Origin: DASTFY01 sp963769115 | Lineage (GTDB): Bacteria; Actinomycetota; Acidimicrobiia; Acidimicrobiales; Ilumatobacteraceae | NCBI GenBank assembly: GCA_963769115.1 | Contig: CAVYKN010000001.1 | Location: 60,009-124,008, forward strand | Length of the DNA: 64,000 bases | Direction: 5' to 3' | Notes under the pieces: model-generated | Seen by the model: the letters and a program-made list of their open reading frames with translations, nothing else | The model's database searches: none | What the model was told of the DNA's origin: nothing | Position numbers and translations under genes: made by a program | Shown: in pieces, positions 28,349 through 39,017 of the stretch | Layout of the letters: each line of letters begins with the position of its first letter | Position numbering within the stretch: position 1 is the first letter of the stretch

Positions 28349-29860
28349 CTAGGGGACGGAGGCCTGCTCGGGCAAGGTGGGACGCAGCCGGTAGAGGCGG
28401 TTGCCGGCCACGACATCGACGAGGCGGTAGCGGGTGGCGAGCGCCGGGCGACCTCGCCGTCAGGGTCGAAGCTGAGCGGCCCGTGGCCACGACGACGGCG
28501 GCCGGTGGGTCGGGCCCGGTGATCAGCCGCTCGGGCGGTCGCCGGCGGCACCCGTCGAAGTCTCGCAGCGGCGCGAACCACATGTGGCGGAAGGGCGACG
28601 CGCCGGTCGGCGTACCAGTGGATGGCGGCGTTGGTCCACAGCACGGCGACCCGCTCGTCGGGTTCGGTGATCGCGGCCACGGCGTCCGCCACCTCGTCGG
28701 CCGCGACGTAGCGGCGGTCGGCCGAGGTCAGCTCGGACACCCGGTCGGCCGTGCGGGCGGTGTAGGCCGGGAGCGAGTAGGCGAGCGGCACGAGCAGCGC
28801 GGCCGCGCCCAGCGCCCACGCTGCCGGCGCCCGCCGCGTCGCCAGCGTCGAGGTCCAGCCCGAGCGCGGCGAGCAGCGCGAGCGGGGCGGCCACCTGCAT
28901 CCAGTAGTGGGGATGGAAGACGCCGCCGGCGGCGACGCCCGACCATCGACGCGAGCAGCCACACGAGCGGCAGGGTCAGCGGCGCCGGCGTCGCCGCGGC
29001 CGCGAAGCCGAGTGAGGGCGAGCGGCACGAGCACGCCGAGGTCGCGGCGGAACGGCCCGAGCGACTGGAAGAACTCGCGCCCGGTGCGTGTCGTAGGGCC
29101 CGTGGATGAGCGAGTCCATTGGTGCTGCGATGGCCGACCATCGCGAACCACCAGTCGTCGAAGCCGACGGTCGCAGCCCGTGCAGGAAGGCGAGGACGAC
29201 GCGGCACGGCCGCCCCGCCGGCGAAGACGAGCGAGGTCGCGGCACGGGGTTGCGGCGCCGGCGCCAGGCAGTCGGCGAGCACGAGCGCCGCCGACCGCCA
29301 CGAGCGCCGTCGACCGCCGCCTGCTTCGTCAGCACGCCGGCGCGCGGCGGCGACGCCGGCCAGGACCAGCAGCCAGCGGTCGTCGCTGGACCGACCACCA
29401 GGCGCCGAGCGCGACCGCGCTCGCCGTGGCGGCCATGGCGAGGAGCTCGCCATTGGCCGTGAAGCCCTCGAGGTGCGGCGCCGGCGACAGCACTGCGAAC
29501 AGCAGCGCGGCCACGACGGCCGCCCGTCGCCCGGCGAGGGCCCACGCCGCGGCGGCGACGGCCACGGTGACGATCGACGCCGCCACCATCGCCAGCACGC
29601 GGGCCATCGGTCCCCAGCCCGAGGCGGCGACGACCCGGTAGGCGAGGAGCAGCCCCTGTGGCCGCTCGATCCAGGCGTGGTCGCCGTACAGCTGCTCCCC
29701 GCGGGCCCAGAGCCGCGCCACCTGCGCGTACCCGGCCTCGTCGGTGACGAGGGGGACGGTCAGGAAGCGGAGGCGGAGGACCAGGCCGACGACGACGGCG
29801 AGGCCGATGCCGGCGAACGTCGCGTCCCGGCTGAGGGTGACGCGGTTCCTGGCCGCGGTC
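28349..29860 (-). CDS. Membrane glycosyltransferase (ArnT/PMT type), many frame changes
   Basis: A GT-C family lipid-linked sugar transferase. The first span GIGLAVVVGLVLRLRFLTVP is followed by the hallmark acidic motif VTDEAGYAQVARLWARG near residue 30, then spans VLAMVAASIVTVAVAAAAWAL and AAVVAALLFAVLSPAP. Downstream fragments in other frames (LLVLAGVAAA, VGFDDWWFAMVGH, LTLPLVWLLASMV, YRLVDVVAGNRLYRLRP) complete a protein of about 500 residues ending at TAG 28349. At least four frame changes occur between 29380 and 28500. The start is uncertain because no good start codon lies before the first span, and the 5' end overlaps the malQ 3' end. Confidence 0.6.
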
Positions 29861-31679
29861 GATCCGAGTTCAGGACGGACGCCAGCCGCTGCGCCGTCGG
29901 ATGGTGCCGCAGCTCCTCCAGACCCGCCGGGAGCGGTAGGCACCAGTTGGGCCACTCGTCCACCGTACCGGGCAGGTTCGGACGGGCCAGGTTGCAGACG
30001 GCATCGTCGAGCTGGGCCAGCACCAGCCGCGTCGGCGCCGCCGAGAGCGCGGCGTACGCGGCGACCACGGTGTCGGGGACGCTGACCGCGTCGGGCGTCA
30101 GGGCCTTGAGGCGGGCGAGGATGCGGGAGCCGTCGAAGCGGCGGCCCAGCCGACGCACCGCGGCCGAGTCGGCGCCCGTCGCCACCCCGGCCGCCGTGGG
30201 CAGATCGTGGGTGGTGAGCGCCGTCAAGGTCTCGGCTTCGTACTCGTCCGGGCCCACGTCCTCGAACCAGCCCAGCGTGGTGCCGAGGATGCCGCGGCCC
30301 CGCAGTTCGGCCCGCACCTCGGGCTCCACCGTGCCGAGGTCCTCGCCGATGACGAACGCGCCCTGGCGGCTGGCCTCGACGGCCACGATGTCGAGCATCT
30401 CGGGCGCCGGGAACCGCACGTAGGCGCCGCCGTCGGGCCCCGCCCCGGGCGGCAGCCAGAACTGGCGGAACAGACCCATCACGTGGTCGATGCGGAGCCC
30501 GCCGGCGTGGACGAGCACCGCTCGCACCGCGTCCCGGAACGGCTCGAAGCCGGCCGCCCGCAGCTTCCACGGCACGTACGGCGGCAACCCCCAGTCCTGA
30601 CCCTCCGGCCCGAGCTCGTCGGGCGGCGCCCCGATCCGGCAGGTCAGGGCCAGCAGGTCCTGGTCGTACCAGGCGTCGAAGCCACCGCCGTCGAAGCCGA
30701 CGGCCAGATCCTGCAGGACGGCGACCGGACCTTCCGAGGCCACGCGCAACTGCTCGTCCACCAACCACTGGCACCAGGCGTGGAAGCGCAGCCGGTCCTC
30801 GCCCCGACGGCCAGCGCCCGGTCGGCGACGGCGCGACCCGCGGGGTGCTTCAGCTCGGAGGGCCAGGTCCACCACGAGGGACCGTGGACCTCGGCCAGGG
30901 CGCAGTAGCGCGTCCAGTGCTCGAGCGCCGGGCCCTGTGCGGCGAGCCAGCGCCGGAACGGCTCGCCGCCGGCATCGGCGCCGAGCGCGTCGAAGATCCG
31001 CTCCAGCAGGGTCAGCTTGAGGGCCATCACCTCGTTCCGGTCGAGTCGCGCCGCGCCGGTCAGCGCCCGGCCGGCGGCGTCCGCGGCGGCGAGGTCCTCC
31101 GCCACCAGCGTGGCCCCGGGGACGTCGGCGAGGCGGAGGTAGAGCACGTTCCGGAAGCGCCGGCTGGCGGGGTAGTACGGGCTCGGCTGCTGGGGGAGCG
31201 TCGGCAGGTTGGCGTGCAGCGGGTTGACGAGGACGGCGCCGCCGCCGAGCGACCCGGTCCACCGGACGAGCTCCTTCAGGTCGCCCAGATCGCCCGTCCC
31301 CCACGTCCAGTCGGAGTGGAGCGCGTAGAGCTGGGCCGACCAACCCCAGACCGCGCGGCGGGTCGGGGCAGGATCGAGGGGCGACGACCAGCCGGGTGGC
31401 CGGGCCGCCGTCGGTGGGCAGGAGCTGGTGGTACCCGACGGGGAGGTCGGGCGGGAGCTGGGCCAGCGCGGGGAGCTGCGTACCGTCCTCGAGGAGCACC
31501 TCGCACAGGGACTGCAGGTGGTGGGCCTCGCCGTGGCGGATCGACCAGTAGGGCACCCACGGCGGCCCATCGCCCTCGGCCCCCATGGCGTCGAGGAGCG
31601 CCCGGCGGACCTCGTCGTCCGTGTTGTGCCAATCGCCGGCGACGTCCCAGTAGCCGTCGGTGACTCCCCAGGCGTCCAT
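29830..31679 (-). CDS. malQ: 4-alpha-glucanotransferase, two frame changes
   Basis: GH77 amylomaltase that transfers malto-oligosaccharide units in glycogen and maltodextrin metabolism. It starts at ATG 31679 (MDAWGVTDGYWDVAGDW). The C-terminal catalytic region shows GGLRIDHVMGLFRQFWLP (nucleophile region), FVIGEDLGTVEPEV (acid/base Glu) and LTTHDLPTAAG (third catalytic Asp). Frame changes lie near 31380 and 30805. Length is about 610 residues, slightly short of the longest actinobacterial forms but normal for GH77. The 3' end is not clear because the frame runs into the next gene; I place it near 29830. It diverges from a coiled-coil gene with a 25-bp gap. Confidence 0.82.
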
Positions 31680-31704
31680 CGGGCCCCTGTCTACACTGCG
31701 GCCG

Positions 31705-31989
31705 ATGGCGAAGTGGCTGGTCGAGCGCCGGCTCTCGGGCGTCGGCCAGCGGCTGCGATCCCTGCGGGAGGAGCTGGCCATCATCGACGAGCAATTGGCG
31801 CAGCTCGACGACGAGGCCGACGACGCCCGCATCCGCTCGCTGGTCTCGGAGACGCCATTGGCCGAGCGTGAGCACCACGACGCCGAGCGGCACGCGGCGG
31901 CGATGGCGGCCCGCCGCCAGGAGGTGCTGGCGTCGATCGCCGAGCTCGAGCAACGCCAGGACGCCCTCCTCGACGAGCTGATGGCCTGA
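31705..31989 (+). CDS. Small coiled-coil protein
   Basis: 94 residues, ATG 31705, intact frame. It is almost wholly helical and charged (RLRSLREELAIIDEQLAQLDDEADDARIRSLV), with a second heptad region (AARRQEVLASIAELEQRQDALLDEL). A TACACT -10 box ends 7 nt before the ATG, suggesting leaderless transcription. There are no Cys residues and no signal. Small proteins of this kind occur upstream of the ANTAR regulator in related genomes, but I do not recognise a named family. Function unknown. Confidence 0.7.
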   Translation: MAKWLVERRLSGVGQRLRSLREELAIIDEQLAQLDDEADDARIRSLVSETPLAEREHHDAERHAAAMAARRQEVLASIAELEQRQDALLDELMA

Positions 31990-32038
31990 CCCGACGGGCG
32001 GCCGGCGGGGTCGGTCTCTGACGCAGGCCCGTGCTTCA

Positions 32039-32623
32039 ATGGTCGCCGTGGGATTGCGCGTGCTCATCGCCGAGGACGAGGCCATCATCCGGCTCGATCT
32101 GCGGGAGACCCTGGAAGAGGAGGGCTACGAGGTCGTCGCGGAGACGGGGCGGGGCGACGAGGCCATCGATCTGGCGCGGGAGCTCCGGCCCGACCTGGCC
32201 GTGCTGGACATCGGCATGCCGGGCATGGACGGCCTGGAGGCGGCGCGCCTCATGGTCGGCGAGCAGGTGTGCGGCGTCCTCATCCTCACCGCGTTCAGCC
32301 AGCGTGAGCTCATCGAGCAGGCCCGCGACGCGGGCGCGCTGGCCTACCTCGTGAAGCCGTTCCAGAAGAGCGACCTGGTGCCCGCGCTGGAGCTGGCGCA
32401 CGCCCGCCACACCGAGCTGCAGGCGCTCGGGGGCGAGGTCCGCACGCTCGAAGAGCGGCTGGAGGCCCGCAAGCTCATCGACCGCGCCAAGGGCCGGCTC
32501 ATGGACGTCAACGGGTTGACGGAGTCCGACGCGTTCTCGTTCATCCAGAAGCGGGCGATGAACGATCGGGTCCGGATGAAGGACGTGGCCCAGCTCGTGC
32601 TCGACGGCGATCTGCTGCCCTGA
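32039..32623 (+). CDS. ANTAR-domain response regulator (PdtaR-like)
   Basis: 194 residues, or 191 if GTG 32048 is the start. The receiver domain starts at LRVLIAEDEAIIR (acidic pair), has the phosphoacceptor Asp in VLDIGMPGMDG near residue 60, a Thr in LILTAFS and Lys in YLVKPF. The C-terminal ANTAR domain (RKLIDRAKGRLMDVNGLTESDAFSFIQKRAM) binds tandem hexaloop RNA hairpins to prevent transcription termination. The order before polA and rpsA matches pdtaR in mycobacteria, where a separate histidine kinase phosphorylates it. No kinase is adjacent here. Confidence 0.92.
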   Translation: MVAVGLRVLIAEDEAIIRLDLRETLEEEGYEVVAETGRGDEAIDLARELRPDLAVLDIGMPGMDGLEAARLMVGEQVCGVLILTAFSQRELIEQARDAGALAYLVKPFQKSDLVPALELAHARHTELQALGGEVRTLEERLEARKLIDRAKGRLMDVNGLTESDAFSFIQKRAMNDRVRMKDVAQLVLDGDLLP

Positions 32624-32637
32624 CCGGTCCTCGTCCC

Positions 32638-35298
32638 GTGCCCAAGATCCTCCTCCTCGACGGCAACTCGCTGACCTATCGGGCGTTCTTCGCCCTGCCG
32701 ACCGACATGGCCACGGCCGGCGGCCAGGTGACGAACGCCGTCTTCGGCTTCACGTCGATGCTGATCAACCTGGTCAAGGACCACCAGCCGGACTCGATCG
32801 TCGCCGCCTTCGACCGCCCCGAGAAGACCTTCCGGCACGAGGCGGTTCCCACCTACAAGGGCAACCGGGACGAGGCCCCGGACATCCTGCGCCAGCAGAT
32901 GGGGCTGGTGCGCGAGGTGGTCGACGCGCTCGGTGTCGTCGCCGTGGACCTGGCCGGGTTCGAGGCCGACGACATCATCGCCACGCTGGCCGAGCAGGCC
33001 AAGGCCCGCGGCGACGACGTCGTCATCGTCACCGGCGACCGCGACACGTACCAGCTCGTCGAGGACCCTCACGTGAAGGTGCTGTACAACCGGCGGGGCG
33101 TGTCGGACTACGCGTTCTACGACGAGGCCGGCATCCAGGAGCGCACGGGGGTGCCGCCCGCCCTCTACCCGCAGTACGCCGCGCTGCGCGGCGATCCCAG
33201 CGACAACCTCCCTGGCGTGCCCGGGGTGGGGGAGAAGACCGCAGCCAAGCTCATCACCACCTACGGCGGGATCGACGGCATCTACGAGAACCTCGACGCG
33301 CAGACCCCCAAGCTGCGGGCGTCGCTGGCCGAGCACGAGGAGCGGGTGCGGGAGAACGCCCGGGTCATGGTGCTGCTCCGCGATGTGCCGATCGAGGTCG
33401 ATCTCGACGCCGCGGTGCTGGAGCCGAAGATGGCCGAGGTCAAGCGGCTGTTCGAGTTCCTCGAGTTCCGCTCGCTGCTGGACCGGTTGAACGAGGCGCT
33501 CGGCGCCAAGGCCGTCGGCGTCGCCAGCGCGACAGGCGAGGTGGTCGAGGCCGAGGTCGTCCGCGTCGGTGGCGTCGCCGAGGCCGAGTCGCTGCTCGGC
33601 AAGCTCGACCAGTTCGATGTGGCGCCCGCGTGGGCCGGCGTCGCCGGTCGCAGTGCCCTGACCGGTCTGGCCGTCGTGCTCGACAGCTCCGCCGGCGAGG
33701 TGGCGTGGCTGTCGGCGGACGTGGTCGCCGACGGCTCGATCCTCGCCGCGCTGGCCGACGGCCGGCCGCTCCGGGCCCACCAGTCGAAGCCGCTGCTGCG
33801 GGCGCTGGCCGCGCTCGGAGACGAGCGTGCCCGCGCTGGCCATGGACACCGCCATCGCCGCCTACCTGCTCGATCCCGCAGAGACCCGTTACGGCGTCGG
33901 CGACCTGCTGGAGCGCTACACCGGCGACCGTCTGCCCGAGGAGGGCGCGCCGGCCGGCCAGCTCGACTTCGGTGAGGAGGAGGGAGCGGACGAGGCGCAG
34001 GTGGCGGCCCGCGAGGCGCTGGCCGTCAGCCGGCTGGCGCCGGCGCTCTCGGCCGCGCTCGAGGCGCAGGGCATGGCCGCCCTCTACGTGGACATCGAGA
34101 ACCCGCTGGTGCGGGTGCTGGCCCGCATGGAGGACGCGGGCATCGCCGTCGACCGCGCCGAGCTCGAGGCCCTCAACACCCGGCTGACCGCGGAGCTGCC
34201 GCCGGCTCGCCGACCGGCTGCGGGAGGTCGTCGGGCGGGACTTCAACCTCAACTCGCCCGTCCAGCTCCGCCAGATCCTCTACGAGGAGCGGGGTCTCAG
34301 CTCCACGAAGCGCACCAAGACCGGGCTGTCCACCGACGCCGCGACGCTGGAGAAGCTGCGCGACGAGTGGCCCGAGTTCATCGAACCCCTGCTGCAGTAC
34401 CGGGAGGTGGAGAAGCTGCGCTCCACCTACGGCGAGGGGCTCCTGGCCGAGGTGGCGGCCGACGGACGGATCCACGCCACCTTCAACCAGACGGTCGCCC
34501 GGACGGGACGGTTGTCGTCGGACCAGCCCAACCTGCACAACATCCCGGTCCGCTCGGACGAGGGCCGGCAGTTCCGGCGCGCCTTCGTCGCCGCGCCCGG
34601 CTGCACGCTGCTGGTGGCGGACTACAACCAGATCGAGCTGCGCTGCATCGCCCACCTCGCCGAGGACCCGGGCCTGGTCGCCGCCTTCACCGCCGGGGAG
34701 GACATCCACACCGCCACCGCGTCCCGTGTGTTCGGGGTCGAGCCCGGCGACGTCACGGTCAAGATGCGCTCGACGGCCAAGATGGTCAGCTACGGCCTCG
34801 CCTACGGCATGGAGGCCTACGGGCTGGGGCAGCGGCTCAACATCGCCACCGACGAGGCGGCCGTCATCCTCAACGCCTACTTCGACGCCTTCCCCAACGT
34901 GCGCGCCTACATGGAGCGCACGGTGAAGGAGGCCCGCATGCGGGGCTACACGGAGACGCTGTTCGGCCGCCGCCGTCCGATCCCGGAGCTGTCGAACTCG
35001 AACTTCCGCATCCGCCAGGCCGGCGAGCGCCAGGCCATGAACGCCGGCATCCAGGGGCTGGCGGCGGACATCTTCAAGGTCGCGCTGGTCCGGCTCGACC
35101 AGGCCCTCGAGGCCGGCGGCTACGCGCAGCCGGCTCGTGCTCCAGGTGCACGACGAGGTGCTGCTGGAGGTGCCCGAGGACGAGCAGGCGACCGTGTCGA
35201 CGCTCACCGTCGACACCATGCGCGGCGCCGCCGAGCTCCGGGTGCCGCTCGAGGTCAACGTGGCCTCCGGCCCCACCTGGGCCGACGCCAAGGGGTGA
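32638..35298 (+). CDS. polA: DNA polymerase I, three frame changes
   Basis: Full-length Pol I for repair synthesis and primer removal, about 886 residues. The N-terminal 5'-nuclease domain begins LLLDGNSLTYRAFFALP and contains TGDRDTYQL and GDPSDNLPGVPGVGEKTA. The middle 3'-5' exonuclease-like domain (AMDTAIAAYLLDP) lacks clear proofreading residues. The polymerase has motif A DYNQIELRCIAHL, motif B RSTAKMVSYGLAYG (Tyr in the place of Phe762, as in other actinobacteria) and motif C QVHDEV. Frame changes near 33822, 34203 and 35130 each add one base. GTG start at 32638. The stop overlaps the next start (GTGA). Confidence 0.93.
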
Positions 35299-36081
35299 GC
35301 ACGCCGGACCCGCCTGCATCGGACCTGGCGGTGCCGAGCCCGCCTGAGCCCGGCCACTGGTTCGAGCCGGCCGCGGACCGCATGGGCCCGTCGTACCTCC
35401 GCTACGCGCACACGAAGGGGACGGTGCAGGAGGTCGATCACCTCGTCGAGGCGCTGGGGCTGGCACCGGGGATGCGGGTGCTCGACGTCGGCTGCGGACC
35501 CGGCCGCCACGCCCACGAGCTCGCCCGCCGGGGCATCGCCTGCCACGGGATCGACATCAGCGCCCGCTTCGTCGAGCTGGCGCGGGACGGCGCGCCGGCC
35601 GGCGCCACGTTCGAGCGCGCCGACGCCCGCGCCCTCGCAGTACGACGCCGAGTTCGACGCCGTCATCGCGCTGTGCCAGGGCGCGTTCGGCATGTCTCGC
35701 GATCCGGCGTGACGACGAGGCGATCCTGGCCGGGATGGCCCGCGCGCTGCGACCAGGCGGGAGGCTGGCCATGACGGCCTTCAACGCCTACTTCGCCGTC
35801 CGCTACCACACGGCGGCCGACTTCGATGCCGGCACGGGCGTCGCCCACGAGGTGACGGAGATCCACGACGAGCACGGCGCGACCGGCCACGATCGATCTC
35901 TGGACCGGGTGCTACACGCCGTCGGGAGCTGCGCCTCCTGGCGGGGGCCGCGGGACTGGTCGTGGAGCGCATCAGCTCGGTCGAGCCCGGGGCCTACGGC
36001 GACGAGCCACCGACCATCGAACGGCCCGAGCTGCTGCTGGTCGCCCGCCGGCCGGTGGACGGTCAGGCGTCCGGCGCGTAG
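35295..36081 (+). CDS. SAM-dependent methyltransferase, about three frame changes
   Basis: Class I methyltransferase of about 260 residues. GTG 35295 overlaps the polA stop. The SAM-binding motif VLDVGCGPGRHAHELARRG lies near residue 60, followed by GIDISARFVELA (second SAM strand) and FERADARAL. Further parts continue in other frames: AEFDAVIALCQGAFGM, GMARALRPGGRLAMTAFNAYF and LRLLAGAAGLVVERISSVEPGAYG up to TAG 36079. Frame changes lie near 35640, 35705 and 35885. The substrate is unknown. Its 3' end overlaps the convergent peptidase gene by 19 bp. Confidence 0.78.
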
Positions 36082-36693
36082 GGGTCGCGCATGGCGGCCG
36101 CGCAGGCGCCCGGGTTCGCGCGCGCCCACGCGTCGACCTCGGCCGCCGGCGAGCCCGTGCCGCCCCGCCGCCAGGCATCGAGGTAGGGCTGCGGCCAGAC
36201 GACGCCCCGCCGGACCGACCACTCCTTGCCCGGGCACGGCGGCGAGATGCCGAGGTGGACGTGGCAGGCGCCGGCCCGGCCCGTGCGGCCCATGGTGCCG
36301 ACCGACGGCCCCGGCGCCGATCGGCTGGCCCGGGGAGAGGCCGGCGGCCACGGTGTCCAGATGGGCCAGGTAGTAGCGCACGCCGTCGGCGCCGAGGATG
36401 CTCACGTAGCGGCCGCCCCGGTGGGCGGGGTTGTCGGTCGCCGGGTCGTAGAGGTCCACCGTGCGCACCTCGAGCACCCGGCCGTCGACCGGTGACACCA
36501 GCGGGGTGCCGCACCCCGGCGAGGCGAAGATGTCGGCGGCCGGGTAGTCGTGATGGCTGCCCACCCCGCCGTAGCCGACGTTGACCCCGGGCGCGACGGG
36601 GACGGTGTAGCGATAGGGCGAGCTCCCGCTGCCGGGCGGTGCGCACGCTGTTGCGGCCAGCGTCATGACGATGGCCACGAGTCCGGTTCGCAC
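36063..36693 (-). CDS. M23-family peptidase lipoprotein (LytM domain), one frame change
   Basis: Secreted zinc metallopeptidase domain of the kind that cuts peptidoglycan crosslinks. GTG 36693 starts a lipoprotein signal with lipobox ATAC near residue 17. The M23 motif H-x-x-x-D is visible in GSHHDYPAADIFA near 52 and the H-x-H motif in CHVHLGI near 140, so zinc ligands are complete. A glycine-rich GTPLVSPVDGRVLEV strand lies between. A frame change near 36300 joins the parts; total about 210 residues. It diverges from rpsA with a 129-bp gap. Confidence 0.85.
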
Positions 36694-36822
36694 GACACCA
36701 GTTTGGACGCTGAAGGACCGGCGGAGGCCCGGTGGTAGCCTGGGCAACCTTCGTCGCGCCCTCGCGGCCGGCCGAGCGTCCATCCACCACGACTCCTGTC
36801 CACCCGAAAGCGACACTGTTCC

Positions 36823-38299
36823 TTGTCCGACATCACCTCCCCCGCCACCGAAGACGACCTGCCGTTCGGCACGTTCGACGACGAGGGCAACTACCTCCCC
36901 CGCCAGATCGTCGAGGACGATCTCGGTCAGAGCTTCGAGGACGCCATCGCCGGCACCCTCGTCGACGTCGAAGACGGCCAGATCGTCAACGGGACGGTGG
37001 TGAAGATCGACAAGGACGAGGTCCTGCTCGACATCGGCTACAAGTCCGAGGGCGTCATCCCTTCGCGTGAGCTGTCCATCCGCAACGACGTCAACCCCTT
37101 CGACGTGGTGAAGATGGGTGAGGAGCTCGAGGCCCTGGTCCTCACCAAGGAGGACAAGGAGGGCCGGCTGCTGCTCTCCAAGAAGCGGGCGCAGTACGAG
37201 CGGGCCTGGGGCACGATCGAGAAGATCAAGGAGTCCGAGGGCGTCGTCGAGGGCCCGGTCATCGAGGTCGTCAAGGGCGGCCTCATCATGGACATCGGCC
37301 TGCGTGGGTTCCTGCCCGCCTCGCTGGTGGAGCTGCGCCGTGTGCGTGACCTGCAGCCGTACGTCGGGCGGGTCCTCCAGGCCAAGATCATCGAGCTCGA
37401 CAAGAACCGCAACAACGTCGTGCTGTCCCGCCGCGGCTACCTCGAGGAGACGCAGAAGGAACAGCGCGAGGACTTCCTCGCCAACCTCAAGCCGGGCGAC
37501 GTCCGCACGGGCGTGGTGTCCTCGGTCGTGTCGTTCGGAGCGTTCGTCGACCTCGGCGGCATGGACGGTCTCATCCACGTGTCCGAGCTGTCGTGGAAGC
37601 ACGTCGACCATCCCGGTTCGGTGGTGTCCGTGGGCGACGAGGTCAGCATCAAGGTGCTCGACGTCGACCACGAACGCGAGCGCATCAGCCTCTCGCTGAA
37701 GGCGACGCAGCAGGATCCGTGGCAGGAGTTCGCCGGGAGCCACCGCGTGGGCGAGCTGGTCTACGGCCGGGTCACCAAGCTGGTGCCCTTCGGCGGCTTC
37801 GTCCAGGTCGGCGACGGCATCGAGGGTCTGGTGCACATCTCCGAGATGTCGGCCCACCACGTCGAGTCGCCGGAGCAGGTCGTCACGCCCGGCGAGGAGC
37901 TGTGGGTCAAGATCATCGATCTCGACCTGGCCCGCCGGCGGATCAGCCTCTCGATCAAGCAGGCCGCCGAGGGTGGCGAGCTGGCCGAGGAGTACCGGGA
38001 GCACTTCGGCATCGACGAGCAGGGCAACTACACCGTCACCGACGACGCCGAGCGCGAAGCGGCCTGGGCCGAGTACTTCGAGGAGCTCGGTGAAGGTGGC
38101 GAGGAGATCCCGCCCGGCGATTCGCTTCCGCCCGTGCAACAGGAAGCTGCGGCCGAATCACAGGAGGCTGCGACCGAGCCGCAGGAGCCTGCGGCCGAGC
38201 CGCAGGAGCCTGCGGCCGAGCCGCAGGAGGCTGCGCCCGCCGAGGCCGCGGCTGAGGCCCGACCGACCCGACGCCGACGCCGCCACCGACCAGGCCTGA
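36823..38299 (+). CDS. rpsA: 30S ribosomal protein S1, one frame change near the end
   Basis: Ribosomal protein S1 with four S1 RNA-binding domains (about residues 45-115, 130-200, 215-285 and 300-372). Typical segments: GTVVKIDKDEVLLDIGYKSEGV, KEDKEGRLLLSKKRAQYERAWG, GLRGFLPASLVELRRVRDLQPY and FGAFVDLGGMDGLIHVSELSWKH. The tail is an acidic Gln/Ala/Pro-rich extension built from four 21-bp units. A frame change near 38262 restores a short C-terminus ending DADAATDQA at TGA 38297. The start is TTG 36823, with a weak GAAAG site 13 nt before. Four domains are normal for actinobacteria. coaE follows 24 bp later. Confidence 0.94.
38149..38232 (+). repeat. rpsA: Four tandem 21-bp units in the rpsA tail
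   Basis: Units at 38149, 38170, 38191 and 38212 encode variants of AAEPQEP. Units two to four are nearly identical at the DNA level, so copy number may vary between strains. They form a flexible acidic tail after the last S1 domain. Confidence 0.85.
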
Positions 38300-38323
38300 C
38301 GCCACCCACCGACCGCGCCGGCC

Positions 38324-38929
38324 GTGATCCTCGTCGGGCTGACCGGCGGCATCGGCTCCGGCAAGTCGACCGTGTCGGCGCTGCTGGCCGCGCGCGGCGC
38401 GGTCATCGTCGACGCCGACGCCATCACCCGCGAGCTGCAGCGGCCGGGCCAGCCGGTGCTGGCCGCCATCGCCGAGCGCTTCGGCCCCGGCGTCCTCCTT
38501 CCAGATGGCGAGCTCGACCGTCCGGCCCTGGCGACCATCGTGTTCGGAGACGCGGACGCGCTGAAGGAGCTCAACGCCATCGTCCACCCAGCCGTCGGGG
38601 CAGAGATCGCCCGGCGCATCGAGGCCGCCGCCGGGACGGACGCGGTGGTCGTGCTCGACATCCCGCTCCTGGCCGAGAACCCTCGGAAGGGCCTGGCCGG
38701 GACCATCGTGGTCGATACTCCCGTCGAGGTTGCGGTCGACCGGCTGGTTCGCCTGCGGGGGATGGACGAGGCGGACGCCCGGGCCCGCATCGCCCGCCAG
38801 GCCACCCGCGAGGAGCGGGCGGCCGGCGCCGACCGCATCATCGACAACAACGGCGACCTGATCGCGCTGGAAGCCCAGGTCGAAGAGCTCTGGTCCTGGC
38901 TCCAGACCCTGCCGCACGCTGAGCGATAG
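38324..38929 (+). CDS. coaE: Dephospho-CoA kinase
   Basis: Last step of CoA synthesis: phosphorylates the ribose 3'-OH of dephospho-CoA with ATP. 201 residues in an intact frame from GTG 38324. The P-loop GLTGGIGSGKST is at residues 5-16, the substrate-binding DADAITRELQRPGQP near 31, the LID region with RLVRLRGMDEADARARIARQ near 140 and the NNGDL motif near 175. Single-domain form, without the C-terminal GrpB-like extension of mycobacterial CoaE. It sits directly after rpsA as in other actinobacteria. Confidence 0.94.
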   Translation: MILVGLTGGIGSGKSTVSALLAARGAVIVDADAITRELQRPGQPVLAAIAERFGPGVLLPDGELDRPALATIVFGDADALKELNAIVHPAVGAEIARRIEAAAGTDAVVVLDIPLLAENPRKGLAGTIVVDTPVEVAVDRLVRLRGMDEADARARIARQATREERAAGADRIIDNNGDLIALEAQVEELWSWLQTLPHAER

Positions 38930-39017
38930 CGCGGCGCCAGGTTTCTGGCCGGCGTGCCAGGATGCAGGGCCGGCGGGCTGCCGATGGGGGCAGCCTCGAG
39001 TGAGGAGCGCGCAGCAC

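Noticed and set aside
33800..35140. Programmed ribosomal frameshifting in polA
   Set aside because: Three shifts in one gene, no slippery heptamers or pseudoknots that I can see, and the same kind of shift in dozens of other genes. Sequence error explains it better.
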